32,485 nucleotides of DNA from Gemmatimonadales bacterium. Lineage in GTDB: Bacteria > Gemmatimonadota > Gemmatimonadetes > Palauibacterales > Palauibacteraceae. The notes under the pieces were generated by a model that saw only the letters and a list, made by a program, of their open reading frames with translations, was not told the origin of the DNA and made no database searches. Both the position numbers and the translations under genes were made by a program. How positions within the stretch are numbered: the stretch's first letter is position 1; every line of letters starts with the position of its first letter. Location: the NCBI GenBank assembly GCA_009841005.1, contig VXMR01000021.1, positions 1-32,485 of the forward strand, given 5' to 3'. Positions 1 through 8,294 of this stretch are shown here, piece after piece.

Positions 1-183
1 CTCCCCGCTCCCGTCGCCCCCGTCGTCCCGAACGAAGAAAGCGGTCTCCGAGAGGTTGTTCTCCGCCGCGATCTTCTGCAGAACGTCGTCGTCGAGCCAC
101 GCCTCAAGCGGGCAGACGGCGGCCGGATTGCCCTCGAAGGGGCGGTCCGAGAAGGCGTCGAGCTGATACAGCGGGATCTTCAT
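1..183 (-). CDS. PhzF-family isomerase/epimerase, N-terminal part only
   Basis: The first 61 codons of a minus-strand gene that runs off the left edge. The start begins MKIPLYQLDAFSDRPFEGNP and continues to a segment reading AAENNLSETAFF; this pattern opens PhzF/PhzC-like proteins. In that family the glutamate of the LSET segment (here E46) is the catalytic acid/base of the diaminopimelate-epimerase-like fold. The ATG at 183 is preceded by GGAG at a good distance, so the start is well supported. Most family members outside phenazine clusters act on unknown small metabolites, and no phenazine genes are seen here, so a substrate cannot be named. The gene is divergent from the EVE-domain gene at 433. 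The C-terminal two thirds lie outside the window. Confidence 0.88.
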   Translation of the reverse strand, partial: MKIPLYQLDAFSDRPFEGNPAAVCPLEAWLDDDVLQKIAAENNLSETAFFVRDDGGDGSGE

Positions 184-432
184 GCGGTCTCCGTGTGGCG
201 TGGCATCTCGAGGCGGCGGCGCACCGGTTCCGGGTGGCTGCCCGTGGCAAAATAGCGTCGTGCGGCTGAGATTCGCGAGTTGGCGGCCCGCGGCAAAAGC
301 CCTGCCGTGTTCGAGCGGCGAACCACCCCGCCGGGGTTCACCCTGCGGAGCGGTGCGGGTAGATTCGACCCACCCGCGCGGATCGGCCGCGCACCAGCGG
401 GATGCGGAAGAAACGAGCAAGGAAGGCGTCAC
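184..432. other. Divergent intergenic region
   Basis: A 249-bp gap between two diverging genes, so it should hold promoters for both. It contains an imperfect inverted repeat at 320-339 (GAACC and CC pairing with GG and GGTTC around a 5-nt loop, one bulged A). It also holds two similar stretches, cccgtggcaaaat at 241-253 and cccgcggcaaaag at 287-299. A minus-strand TATTTT (complement of 249-254) could be a -10 for the PhzF gene, but no good -35 is visible. No coding region is convincing here. Confidence 0.5.
337..365 (+). promoter_or_regulatory. Possible sigma-70-type promoter for the plus-strand gene run
   Basis: TTCACC at 337-342 and TAGATT at 360-365 are separated by 17 bp. Each matches four of six consensus bases. 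A start near 372 would give a leader of about 60 nt before the EVE gene. The -35 box overlaps the right arm of the inverted repeat at 320-339, which could be an operator. In GC-rich DNA such matches arise by chance, so this is only a candidate. Confidence 0.3.
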
Positions 433-909
<477 letters not shown>

Positions 910-950
910 GGCATCGGGATGTCCAACTGTCTCGTGCAGGTGACGTTCTC

Positions 951-2753
951 GTGAAGCGCCGGCGTCCGCGACGAGCCGCCGGAGCGGCGATCCGAGCCGC
1001 CATGCTGGCGGGCGCCACGGCAGGCGCCCTCTGTCTTTCCGCTTCCCCGGCGGGCGCGCAGGAGCGCTCCTGGCACATCGAGAGCTTCCACGCCGACATC
1101 CGGGTGCTGGAGAACGGGTCCATCGAGGTGACCGAAACGATCCGGCCGCGGTTCGATGGAAGCTACAACGGGATCTACCGGGCGATTCGCGTCGAGTACC
1201 GAATCAACGGATTCCGCTACAGGCTGCGCCTTTCCGTGAACGAGGTCACGGACGCGGACGGCAATCCCCTGCGCTACGAGTCGAGGCGCGATGGGGACGA
1301 CCTGAACACAAAGATCTGGGTGCCCGGCGCGGTCGACACGGTCCGCACGGTCCGACTCTCCTACGGCGTGACGCACGGGCTCCGCTTCTTCGAGGCGGAT
1401 GAAGGAGAAGACGGCATCGTCGAGGCGTACGACGAACTCTACTGGAACGTGACGGGGACCGAATGGCCCGTCCCGATCGAGTCGGCGAGCGCGACCGTGC
1501 GGCTCCCGCAGGCGGTCGCGGGCGTGCGCGCCCACGCCTTCACGGGGGGCTACGGCGCGACGGGACAGGACGCGGTGGTCGATGTCGCGGGAACGCGGGT
1601 CGACGTGCGAACCGACCGGCCGCTCGGCTTTCGCGAGAGCCTGACCATCGGGATCGGATGGAATGCCGGCGTCGTCCGGCGGCCCACGGCGATCGACCTC
1701 GCCGCCATGTACCTGTTCGCGAACTGGCCGCTCTTCCTGCCCTTCTTCGCCTTCGCCTTCATGTACCGGCGCTGGAACGAGCGGGGTCGCGACCCGGAGA
1801 TCGGGTCGATCGAGCCACGCTACGAACCGCCCGGCGACCTGACGCCCGCCGAGGTCGGCGTCATCGTCGACAACCGGGCCGACCTGCGTGACATCACCGC
1901 GACGCTCGTCGACCTCGCCGTCCGGGGGCACCTCACGATCGAGGAACGCGAGGAGAAGCGCCTCCCGGGTCTCGCGTCGGGGAAGGACTACGTCTTCGAG
2001 CGACGCGATCTCCCGGGAGACGATCTGGCTCCGCACGAAGGCGCGCTGCTGCGGGCGGTCTTCGGGGGGCGCGGGACCCGCCGGCTCTCCGACCTCAGGG
2101 ACCGCTTCTACAAGGACCTGCCGGAACTGAAGTCGACGTTGCTCGCGACGCTCATCGAGCACGGCGTCTACACGGCATCACCGACCATCGTCGCCGGAAA
2201 GTACGTCGGTTTGGGGTTCCTGGTCGGAATCGTGATCCTTTTCGGCGGCCAGCTCGCTCAGACCCAGTTGGCGCTCCCGCTCGCGATGCCGGCCGTCCTG
2301 CTGGCGGCCATCACCTCGGCGCTCATCATCATGATATTCGGATTCTTCATGCCGGCCCGCACAAGGAAGGGCACGGAACTGCTGCGGCAGGTGAAAGGGT
2401 TCGAGGAGTTCCTCACGCGTGTCGAGTCCGACCGCTACAGGCGGAAGATCGCAGGTCCGGAGATGTTCGAGAGGTGTCTTCCGTACGCCATGGCGCTGGG
2501 CGTCGGGACGCAGTGGGCGCAGGCGTTCGGGGACCTGTATCGCGAACCCCCGGACTGGTATCATGGGCACGCTCTTTCGACCTTCAACTCTCACATCCTG
2601 GTCTCGAACCTGAACAGCATGTCCGCGGAGACGCACAGCGTGATGCAGTCCGCGCCGCGCAGCGCCCAGGGGTCGAGCTTCTCGAGTGGCGGGATCTCGG
2701 GAGGCGGCTTCTCGGGCGGCGGCTTCGGCGGAGGTGGAGGAGGCGCATTCTGA
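951..2753 (+). CDS. DUF2207 family membrane protein with glycine-rich C-terminus
   Basis: A 600-aa predicted membrane protein. An arginine-rich start and hydrophobic stretch ending SASPAGA-QE (about residues 1-36) form a signal peptide. The exported part, about 38-240, holds the DUF2207 pattern (FHADIRVLENGSIEVTETI, then YNGIYRAIRVEYR). One membrane helix follows near 247-268, a cytoplasmic winged-helix-like region from 290-415, then two further helices near 417-466. The tail consists of repeated GGGF/GGGG. The GTG at 951 has AGGTGA upstream; an ATG at 1002 would clip the signal peptide. DUF2207 proteins are widespread and their role is not established. The peroxiredoxin starts 13 nt after the stop. 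Confidence 0.85.
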   Translation: MKRRRPRRAAGAAIRAAMLAGATAGALCLSASPAGAQERSWHIESFHADIRVLENGSIEVTETIRPRFDGSYNGIYRAIRVEYRINGFRYRLRLSVNEVTDADGNPLRYESRRDGDDLNTKIWVPGAVDTVRTVRLSYGVTHGLRFFEADEGEDGIVEAYDELYWNVTGTEWPVPIESASATVRLPQAVAGVRAHAFTGGYGATGQDAVVDVAGTRVDVRTDRPLGFRESLTIGIGWNAGVVRRPTAIDLAAMYLFANWPLFLPFFAFAFMYRRWNERGRDPEIGSIEPRYEPPGDLTPAEVGVIVDNRADLRDITATLVDLAVRGHLTIEEREEKRLPGLASGKDYVFERRDLPGDDLAPHEGALLRAVFGGRGTRRLSDLRDRFYKDLPELKSTLLATLIEHGVYTASPTIVAGKYVGLGFLVGIVILFGGQLAQTQLALPLAMPAVLLAAITSALIIMIFGFFMPARTRKGTELLRQVKGFEEFLTRVESDRYRRKIAGPEMFERCLPYAMALGVGTQWAQAFGDLYREPPDWYHGHALSTFNSHILVSNLNSMSAETHSVMQSAPRSAQGSSFSSGGISGGGFSGGGFGGGGGGAF

Positions 2754-2766
2754 CGTGGCTAACAGC

Positions 2767-3237
2767 ATGAAGATCTCGGTCGGAGACCGCGTGGAACCGT
2801 TCACGCTGCCCTACGAAGCCGGAGGAACGGTCGATCTGGGGGACTACCTCGGCCGCGACCGGATCGTACTCCTCTTCTTCCCTCTCGCCTTCACCTCGGT
2901 CTGCACGGCGGAGATGTGCCGGCTCCGCGATGAGTGGAGCGCCTACGCGTCGCTCGACGCCGCCGTGTTCGCGATCTCCGTGGACAGCCCGTTCGTCACC
3001 TCGCGATTCAGGGCCGAGGAGAACATCCCCTTCCCCATCCTCTCCGATTTCAACCGCACGGTTTCACGTGACTGGGGCGTGCTGTACGAGGAGTTTCACG
3101 GGTTCCGGGGCGTCTCCAAGCGGTCGGCTTTCGTGATCGGGACGGACGGCACCGTGGCGTACGCGTGGGTGTCCGAGGACGCGGGCGTCGAACCGGACTA
3201 TGAGGAACTCCTGCAAGCGGTTGCCGACGCACCCTGA
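2767..3237 (+). CDS. Peroxiredoxin, Bcp/AhpE-like (AhpC/TSA family)
   Basis: A 156-aa thiol peroxidase expected to reduce hydrogen peroxide and organic hydroperoxides in the cytoplasm; no signal peptide is seen. The active-site segment FPLAFTSVCTAEMC places the peroxidatic cysteine at C46, with the PxxxT context of the family. A second cysteine at C51 gives the C-x4-C spacing of atypical two-cysteine Bcp enzymes. The thioredoxin-fold strands FAISVDSPFV and FPILSDFN follow. The chosen ATG is at 2767; a GTG at 2755 in the same frame is better spaced from the GGAGG at the end of the preceding gene and could be the true start, adding four residues. It is closely spaced with its neighbours, so probably cotranscribed. 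Confidence 0.9.
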   Translation: MKISVGDRVEPFTLPYEAGGTVDLGDYLGRDRIVLLFFPLAFTSVCTAEMCRLRDEWSAYASLDAAVFAISVDSPFVTSRFRAEENIPFPILSDFNRTVSRDWGVLYEEFHGFRGVSKRSAFVIGTDGTVAYAWVSEDAGVEPDYEELLQAVADAP

Positions 3238-3272
3238 GGACGGAGACAAACAGCAGCCACGGAGATGATCCG

Positions 3273-3617
3273 ATGTCGATACCGCTCGCGCAGCAGCAGT
3301 GCATCCCCTGTCGAGGCGGCGTTCCACCCCTGGAGGGAGCGGCCCTCGACGCGCTTGCGGAAGAACTCGGGGCCGACTGGAGGGTGGTGGACGGCCACCA
3401 CCTCGAGAAGGAGTATCGCTTCCCCGACTTCGTGACGGCGCTCGACTTCGTGAATCGCGTGGGCGGGATGGCGGAGGAGCAGAACCATCACCCGGACCTG
3501 TTCCTCGCGTGGGGGCGGGTCGTCGTCCGGATCTGGACGCACAAGATCGACGGGCTGACGGAGAGTGATTTCGTGTTCGCCGCGAAGGCGGAAACGCTGC
3601 ACCGACCGCGGGCGTGA
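3273..3617 (+). CDS. phhB: 4a-hydroxytetrahydrobiopterin dehydratase (pterin-4a-carbinolamine dehydratase)
   Basis: A 114-aa protein of normal length for the family. It removes water from 4a-hydroxytetrahydropterin to regenerate the cofactor of aromatic amino-acid hydroxylases. The active-site histidine segment EEQNHHPDLFLAWGRV and the closing TESDFVFAAKAE are clear. The N-terminal CIPCRGGVPPL segment is common in bacterial members. ATG 3273 has GGAG eight bases upstream. No phenylalanine hydroxylase lies in this window, so it either serves one elsewhere or has a repair role. Its stop overlaps the GTG of the next gene by 4 nt, implying translational coupling. Confidence 0.93.
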   Translation: MSIPLAQQQCIPCRGGVPPLEGAALDALAEELGADWRVVDGHHLEKEYRFPDFVTALDFVNRVGGMAEEQNHHPDLFLAWGRVVVRIWTHKIDGLTESDFVFAAKAETLHRPRA

Positions 3618-4852
3618 ACCACACGACATCCCCGACGGCCATCGAGGAGTCCGGCGGCCAGGGACGACGGATCGGCGCGTACAGGGGCGCGGAGCCCGGG
3701 CCGCTCGTCATCTGCATCGCATCCCTGCACGGGAACGAGCCGGCGGGCATCGAGGCGCTGGAGCGGGTACTGCGCGTTCTCTCGATGAACCGGCTTCGGA
3801 TGTGTGGGGACCTGGTGGGCCTTCGCGGCAATCTGCAGGCCCACAACGCGGGCACGAGGTTCATCGATGAGGACCTCAACCGCGTGTGGCAGCACGACCG
3901 CGTGGACGCGGTGCTGGAATCGTTGCGTGACGGAGGATCGGCGCGGGACGGCGACGGAGCGCCGATGGTCGGGAGCGCCGAGTTGGCGGAGCAACGGGAG
4001 CTGCTGGCGGCCTTCCAGTCGGAGCACCGGCGCGCGCGGGGGCCCATCCATGTACTCGACCTGCATACGACATCGTCGGAAAGCGCGCCCTTCACGACGC
4101 TCGGGGACACGCTTCGGAACCGGGCGCTCGCGCTCCGCCTGCCCGTCCCCGTGGTCCTGGGACTGGAAGAGCAGATCGACGGGGCCATGCTTCACTACTT
4201 CGACCGCCTGGGCTGGGCGAACATCGGCATCGAGGCGGGGCAGCACACGGTCGCGTCATCCGTCGACGTGCATGAGGAGGCCGTGTGGATCCTGCTCGAG
4301 GCCCTCGGGCTGATCGAGACAGGAGACGCCCCCGGCGGAGAGGACCGGCGGGCTCGCCTCGCCCACCGGACGGAGGGTCTGCCACGCGTGCTGGATGTGC
4401 GCTATCGCCACGTGGTGTCGGAAGAGGACGAATTCCGGATGCACCCGGGTTTCAGGAACTTCGACCTTGTCGAGGCGGGGCAGGAACTGGCCGTCGATCG
4501 GCGCGGACCGGTGTGTGCGGGGTTCGCCGGGCGCCTCTTTCTTCCTCTCTACCAGCGACAGGGCGACGACGGGTTCTTCATCGTCCGTCAACTCGCTCCC
4601 GCGTGGCTCGTCGTCTCGCGGCTGCTGCGGGTGGCGGGCGCGGATCGCGTCGCCCCCTGGCTTCCCGGGGTGCGGCCGCATCCCGCGCGGGGCGACGCCG
4701 TCGTCGTGGCGCGCTGGGCCCGCAACCGTTGGGTGATCGGGCTCCTCCACCTCATGGGGTTCACCGCACGGGGCGAGAGCGGCGGGGCGGTGATGGTGCG
4801 ACGCCAGGAAGGGCCCGTCCGCCAGCCGGAGTCTGCGTCCGGGGGCGGTTAG
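3614..4852 (+). CDS. Succinylglutamate desuccinylase/aspartoacylase (AstE/AspA) family zinc hydrolase
   Basis: A 412-aa M14-like metallohydrolase. The zinc site is visible as H39 and E42 in the segment SLHGNEPAG and H151 in HVLDLHTTSS. A family-type arginine/asparagine region (LRGNLQAHNAGTRFIDEDLNR) lies between them. These enzymes cleave N-acylated amino acids such as N-acetylaspartate or N-succinylglutamate. No arginine-catabolism (ast) genes flank it, so the substrate is open. It is about 100 residues longer than AspA; the extra C-terminal part (about 290-400) is a beta-rich region followed by a basic tail. The GTG start at 3614 overlaps the stop of the pterin dehydratase by 4 nt. Confidence 0.85.
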   Translation: MNHTTSPTAIEESGGQGRRIGAYRGAEPGPLVICIASLHGNEPAGIEALERVLRVLSMNRLRMCGDLVGLRGNLQAHNAGTRFIDEDLNRVWQHDRVDAVLESLRDGGSARDGDGAPMVGSAELAEQRELLAAFQSEHRRARGPIHVLDLHTTSSESAPFTTLGDTLRNRALALRLPVPVVLGLEEQIDGAMLHYFDRLGWANIGIEAGQHTVASSVDVHEEAVWILLEALGLIETGDAPGGEDRRARLAHRTEGLPRVLDVRYRHVVSEEDEFRMHPGFRNFDLVEAGQELAVDRRGPVCAGFAGRLFLPLYQRQGDDGFFIVRQLAPAWLVVSRLLRVAGADRVAPWLPGVRPHPARGDAVVVARWARNRWVIGLLHLMGFTARGESGGAVMVRRQEGPVRQPESASGGG

Positions 4853-4858
4853 CGACCC

Positions 4859-7800
4859 GTGGCTCGTCGCCGGCCCTGGTTGGGAACGCGCGCCGCCGCG
4901 GTCGCGCTCACAGGCGCCGCCGTGTGGGTCGGCGCGTGCGGAACGGAGGTCACGCCGGCGGAGCCTCCGCAAAACCGGAGTCCGGTGGCGGTGGACGCCC
5001 TTCCCGACCTCGACGTGCGGCTCGGACATCCGGCCGTCATCGACGCCGCCGCCTGGTTCCGCGACCCGGACGGCGATGCGCTGACGTTCGCCGCGCGATC
5101 CCTCGACGCCGGCGTGGCCCGCGCGACGGCCGCCGGGAGTCAAGTGACGGTGGAAGGGATCGGACCGGGGTCCGCGACGGTGGAGGTCACGGCCCGCGAT
5201 GGCGGCGGGCTCTCGGCGGCGCAGCGCTTCGAGGCGACGGTCGGGGCCGGGATCGCACTCTCTTTCGGCGTCGCGCAGGCGCGGGAGGGCGGCGCCGCGC
5301 GAATCGAAGTCGTGCTCGACGAGGCTGCGAGAGCGCCGCTGACCCTGCGCTATTCGCTGGGCGTCGATGACGCGCGGCTGACGGATGACGCCGATTCGGC
5401 GGACGTCGTGGACCAGGGCGAGGGCGAGGTGGAAGTCCCCGCGGGAGCGGCCGGCGCCGTCATCGAGATCCGGATCGCCGACGACGATGAGATCGAGCCG
5501 CCCCGGGAGGTCCTCACGCTCACGCTCGACCGGCCCGCGGCCGGGAGCGGCTTCGTGCTCGCCCCGCCTTCAAGCGCTGCGGTCGTCATCCGGGAGGGAG
5601 TGTGCGACCGGACGGCCGCCGTGCGCGACGCCATCGTGCGCGGGCTCCGGGCCGACGACTGCACCGCGCCCGACGGCCAGGCGCTGGCCGAACTCCGCAC
5701 ACTGAGGATCAGGCCGACGGAGCCGGGCCTCGAGGCCGGCCCCGGGACGACCCTCGGCGGACTGCACCCGGCGGATCTGAGCGCCCTCCCCGGCCTGGAA
5801 TGGCTCTCGCTCCAAGACTACCGGCTCGGAGTCCTTCCCCCCGGTGCGTTCTCCGATCTCTCCAGTCTGGAGGTGCTCAATCTCGCGGGAAACCTCATCG
5901 CCGACCTGCCGCCGGGCGTATTCGCGGGCCTCCGCAGGCTCGAATGGCTCTCCCTGGTCGACAATCGGCTGCAGGCGCTCCCGGCGGGCCTCTTCGGCGA
6001 CCTCGCCGGCCTGCGGGAACTTTTTCTGCAGGACAACGAACTGCGCGCCCTGCCCCCCGGCGCGCTGACCGGCCTTCGTAGCCTGGAACGGCTGACCCTG
6101 GGCGGGAACGAAACCGCCTTCGCCTTCCCCGTGCGGCTCGTGCGAACGGACGACGAGGACCCGACGGCTCCGGGCCCCGCCACGATCGAGGCGCGGATAC
6201 TGGAGGGCGCGCCCTTCGATGTCCGGCTTCCGCTTCTCGCCCATGGGGGGACGCTCTCGGTCGACTCGGTCCTGGTGCGGGCGGGCACCACGGCGAGCGC
6301 CGCCGTCACGCTCACTCCCGGCAGCGCCGCCGGTTCACCGGTCTCCGTCACCATCGGCACGGAAGAGGCGCTTGCCGAAGCCTGCGCCGACCGGTGCGAC
6401 GGTTTCGATCTCGTCGCGGGGGATCCGCTCGTCGTGTCCAATCCTGCGTCGGTCACGATGTCCGTGCCCCGTGCGTATCTCACGCAGGCGGCCCAGGACC
6501 GGGAGGGCGGCGTGCCGTTGGTCGCGAACCGTCGCGCCCTGCTTCGCGTCTTTGCAACGGCCGATGAGGTCAACGGCTTCCTGCCGGGAGCCGCGGCGAC
6601 CTTCTTCCTCGACGGAGTGGAGACGTATCGAACCGAGCTTGTGCCCCCCGGGGGAGGGATCCCTCTCGCGGTCGACGAGAGCCGGCTCGAGAGGTCCTTC
6701 AACGCCGTCATACCGAGCCGGGTGCTGCAGCCGGGCGTGAGCATGGTCGTGGAACTCGATCCGGACGACACGCTCCCCCTAACCTCCTCGAGCCGTTCCC
6801 GGTTCCCGGCCGAGGGCCGGCACGATCTCGACGTTCGACAGCTGCCCCCGCTGCGCGTGACACTCGTTCCCGTGCAGTATCATTCGGAGGAGAACCGGGA
6901 CGTGAATCCGGGCGTGGCGGCGTTCGCGAGCGAACTCGCGACGGCGGCGACGGACGGGGGATCGGCCATCGCCCGGAGCGTGCTGCGTCACGCCCGCACG
7001 GTGCTGCCGGCCGGCGACCTGCACGTGGCGCTCCGCGAACCCTACCACACGTGGGCGGACACCTCCGAGGCCGGGATCGTCGGCCTCATCGGCGAGATCG
7101 AACTGCTCCGGATGATGGAGGCGGAAGACCACCGGGCGTACTACAGCGGGATCTTCGGAGTCCCGAAACCGCTCTCGCGGCACCCTGACGCCTACTGGAC
7201 CGACGGGCTCGGGATGCTGGGCGGGCGAAGCTCTCTCACGGGCTCGCACGGTCCGGACGGCCTGCTGCAGAGGACGGGTCGCCTCCGCCTCGTGTTCGCG
7301 CACGAGCTGGGGCACAATCTGGGGCGCCCGCACACCCCCTGTAACGCCCCCGTCACCGATCCCGGGACGGTGGATCCCGACTATCCCTGGCCGGATGGCC
7401 GGATCGGAGTGTGGGGACACGATTTCGGGGACGGCGGCGGCGACGGTGGCGGTGACGGATCGGGCCTCGGGCATCTGTTCAATCCGGAGGGCTACCACGA
7501 CCTGATGTCCTACTGCTACCCGCAGTGGATCAGCGACTACAGTTTCACGAGGATGCTGGAGTTCCGCCTCGAGGACGCCGGCCGTGCCGGGGGCTCGGCG
7601 TCCGCACGCGCCGCGGATCGGGGAAGTGCGCGGAGCGACATGCTCCTGCTCTGGGGCGGGGTGGACGCCGGCGAACTGCGGCTCGAACCCGCCTTCGTGT
7701 ACCCGACGACCGCACGTCTTCCCTCGTCGGCGGGTCCGTACCGCCTGTCGGGCCGCGATGCGGCAGGACGGATCCTCTTCTCGCTCAGCTTTGCACCGAC

Positions 7801-8074
7801 TTCGCTCGCCCACGGGACGCATGATGAGAACCGCGCATTCGCCTTCGCGATCCCCTTCGATCCCGCGTGGACCGAGACCCTCGACCGCTTGACGCTGCGG
7901 GGCCCTGAAGGTTCCACGACAGTGGACCGCTCCCGGGGTGGCCGCGCGGCAGTGCTCGTGGACGAGATGACTGGACGCGTCCGCAGCATCCTCCGACACT
8001 TGCCCGGCACGGCGGGGGCGACGGCGGGAACGAGGGTTCGAACCCTGCGCGGGCTCCCCCGCCATCCAGACTGA
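4859..8074 (+). CDS. Large surface lipoprotein: cadherin/Calx-beta-like regions, leucine-rich repeats and a metzincin protease domain
   Basis: A 1071-aa protein. A signal sequence ends in the lipobox VGAC (C27), so lipid anchoring is likely. Residues 40-130 look like a cadherin/dystroglycan-type Ig fold (WFRDPDGDALTF). Residues 130-245 resemble a Calx-beta domain (DDDEIEPPREVLTLTL). A cysteine-bounded cap (VCDRTAAVRDAI to DDC) precedes five 24-residue leucine-rich repeats at 310-416. A beta-rich linker follows, then a protease domain with the zinc motif HELGHNLGRPH at 815-825 and a likely Met-turn at M883 (DLMSYC). Between them is a Gly/Asp run at about 859-871. The full HExxHxxGxxH motif suggests an active secreted endopeptidase, perhaps M66-like; the LRRs may bind a substrate. 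The GTG start has only a weak ribosome site. Confidence 0.8.
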   Translation: MARRRPWLGTRAAAVALTGAAVWVGACGTEVTPAEPPQNRSPVAVDALPDLDVRLGHPAVIDAAAWFRDPDGDALTFAARSLDAGVARATAAGSQVTVEGIGPGSATVEVTARDGGGLSAAQRFEATVGAGIALSFGVAQAREGGAARIEVVLDEAARAPLTLRYSLGVDDARLTDDADSADVVDQGEGEVEVPAGAAGAVIEIRIADDDEIEPPREVLTLTLDRPAAGSGFVLAPPSSAAVVIREGVCDRTAAVRDAIVRGLRADDCTAPDGQALAELRTLRIRPTEPGLEAGPGTTLGGLHPADLSALPGLEWLSLQDYRLGVLPPGAFSDLSSLEVLNLAGNLIADLPPGVFAGLRRLEWLSLVDNRLQALPAGLFGDLAGLRELFLQDNELRALPPGALTGLRSLERLTLGGNETAFAFPVRLVRTDDEDPTAPGPATIEARILEGAPFDVRLPLLAHGGTLSVDSVLVRAGTTASAAVTLTPGSAAGSPVSVTIGTEEALAEACADRCDGFDLVAGDPLVVSNPASVTMSVPRAYLTQAAQDREGGVPLVANRRALLRVFATADEVNGFLPGAAATFFLDGVETYRTELVPPGGGIPLAVDESRLERSFNAVIPSRVLQPGVSMVVELDPDDTLPLTSSSRSRFPAEGRHDLDVRQLPPLRVTLVPVQYHSEENRDVNPGVAAFASELATAATDGGSAIARSVLRHARTVLPAGDLHVALREPYHTWADTSEAGIVGLIGEIELLRMMEAEDHRAYYSGIFGVPKPLSRHPDAYWTDGLGMLGGRSSLTGSHGPDGLLQRTGRLRLVFAHELGHNLGRPHTPCNAPVTDPGTVDPDYPWPDGRIGVWGHDFGDGGGDGGGDGSGLGHLFNPEGYHDLMSYCYPQWISDYSFTRMLEFRLEDAGRAGGSASARAADRGSARSDMLLLWGGVDAGELRLEPAFVYPTTARLPSSAGPYRLSGRDAAGRILFSLSFAPTSLAHGTHDENRAFAFAIPFDPAWTETLDRLTLRGPEGSTTVDRSRGGRAAVLVDEMTGRVRSILRHLPGTAGATAGTRVRTLRGLPRHPD
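5786..6106 (+). repeat. Leucine-rich repeat block inside the metzincin lipoprotein
   Basis: Five repeats of 24 codons covering residues 310-416. Each follows L-xx-L-xx-L-x-L-xx-N/Y-x-L-xx-LP-x-G-x-F/L, for example LEVLNLAGNLIADLPPGVF. This is the common bacterial surface LRR type. The last repeat is incomplete and ends at GGN. DNA copies have diverged, so the array does not look recently expanded. Confidence 0.88.
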
Positions 8075-8294
8075 GGCTACCGAACACTGTCCAGGCTCTG
8101 ATGGGCCGTTTGCTCCCGACCGCCCTACCGATTCATGGCCGTACCCGGCCCGCCCGCTGCGGAGACGGCGCCGCGCCGTGGCGCCTCGGCATCGAAGGGT
8201 TGGACCCGCTGCTTTTCCGGCGCATCGCGGACTGTGACGAAGCAAACGCATGAAATCAATGCGTTACGTCCGAAGGCAGGCGCCGTGCCGAGGA
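8075..8294. other. Intergenic region between convergent genes
   Basis: A 220-bp gap where the plus-strand run meets the minus-strand array. It holds a GC-only inverted repeat (GGCGCC at 8167-8172 and 8180-8185) and an AT-containing hairpin at 8245-8265. No open frame here has a plausible start, ribosome site or recognisable product. Confidence 0.6.
8245..8265 (-). terminator. Candidate transcription terminator hairpin downstream of the 20-gene array
   Basis: AACGCAT at 8245-8251 pairs perfectly with ATGCGTT at 8259-8265 around a 7-nt loop, 29 nt beyond the aminotransferase stop. On the minus strand the stem is followed by TGCTTCGT, a weak U-rich stretch. The stem is short, so it could also be incidental. 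Confidence 0.35.

Noticed and set aside
1..183. Phenazine biosynthesis locus
   Set aside because: Only a PhzF-like start is present, and the family is mostly unrelated to phenazine. No other phz genes are visible.
280..432. N-terminal extension of the EVE protein
   Set aside because: The EVE domain begins right after the ATG at 433, which has a good ribosome site; upstream residues show no domain and lie in the promoter region.
8167..8185. GGCGCC inverted repeat as a terminator for the plus-strand run
   Set aside because: The stem is six bp of a self-palindromic sequence with no T run after it. Such pairs are common by chance in GC-rich DNA.
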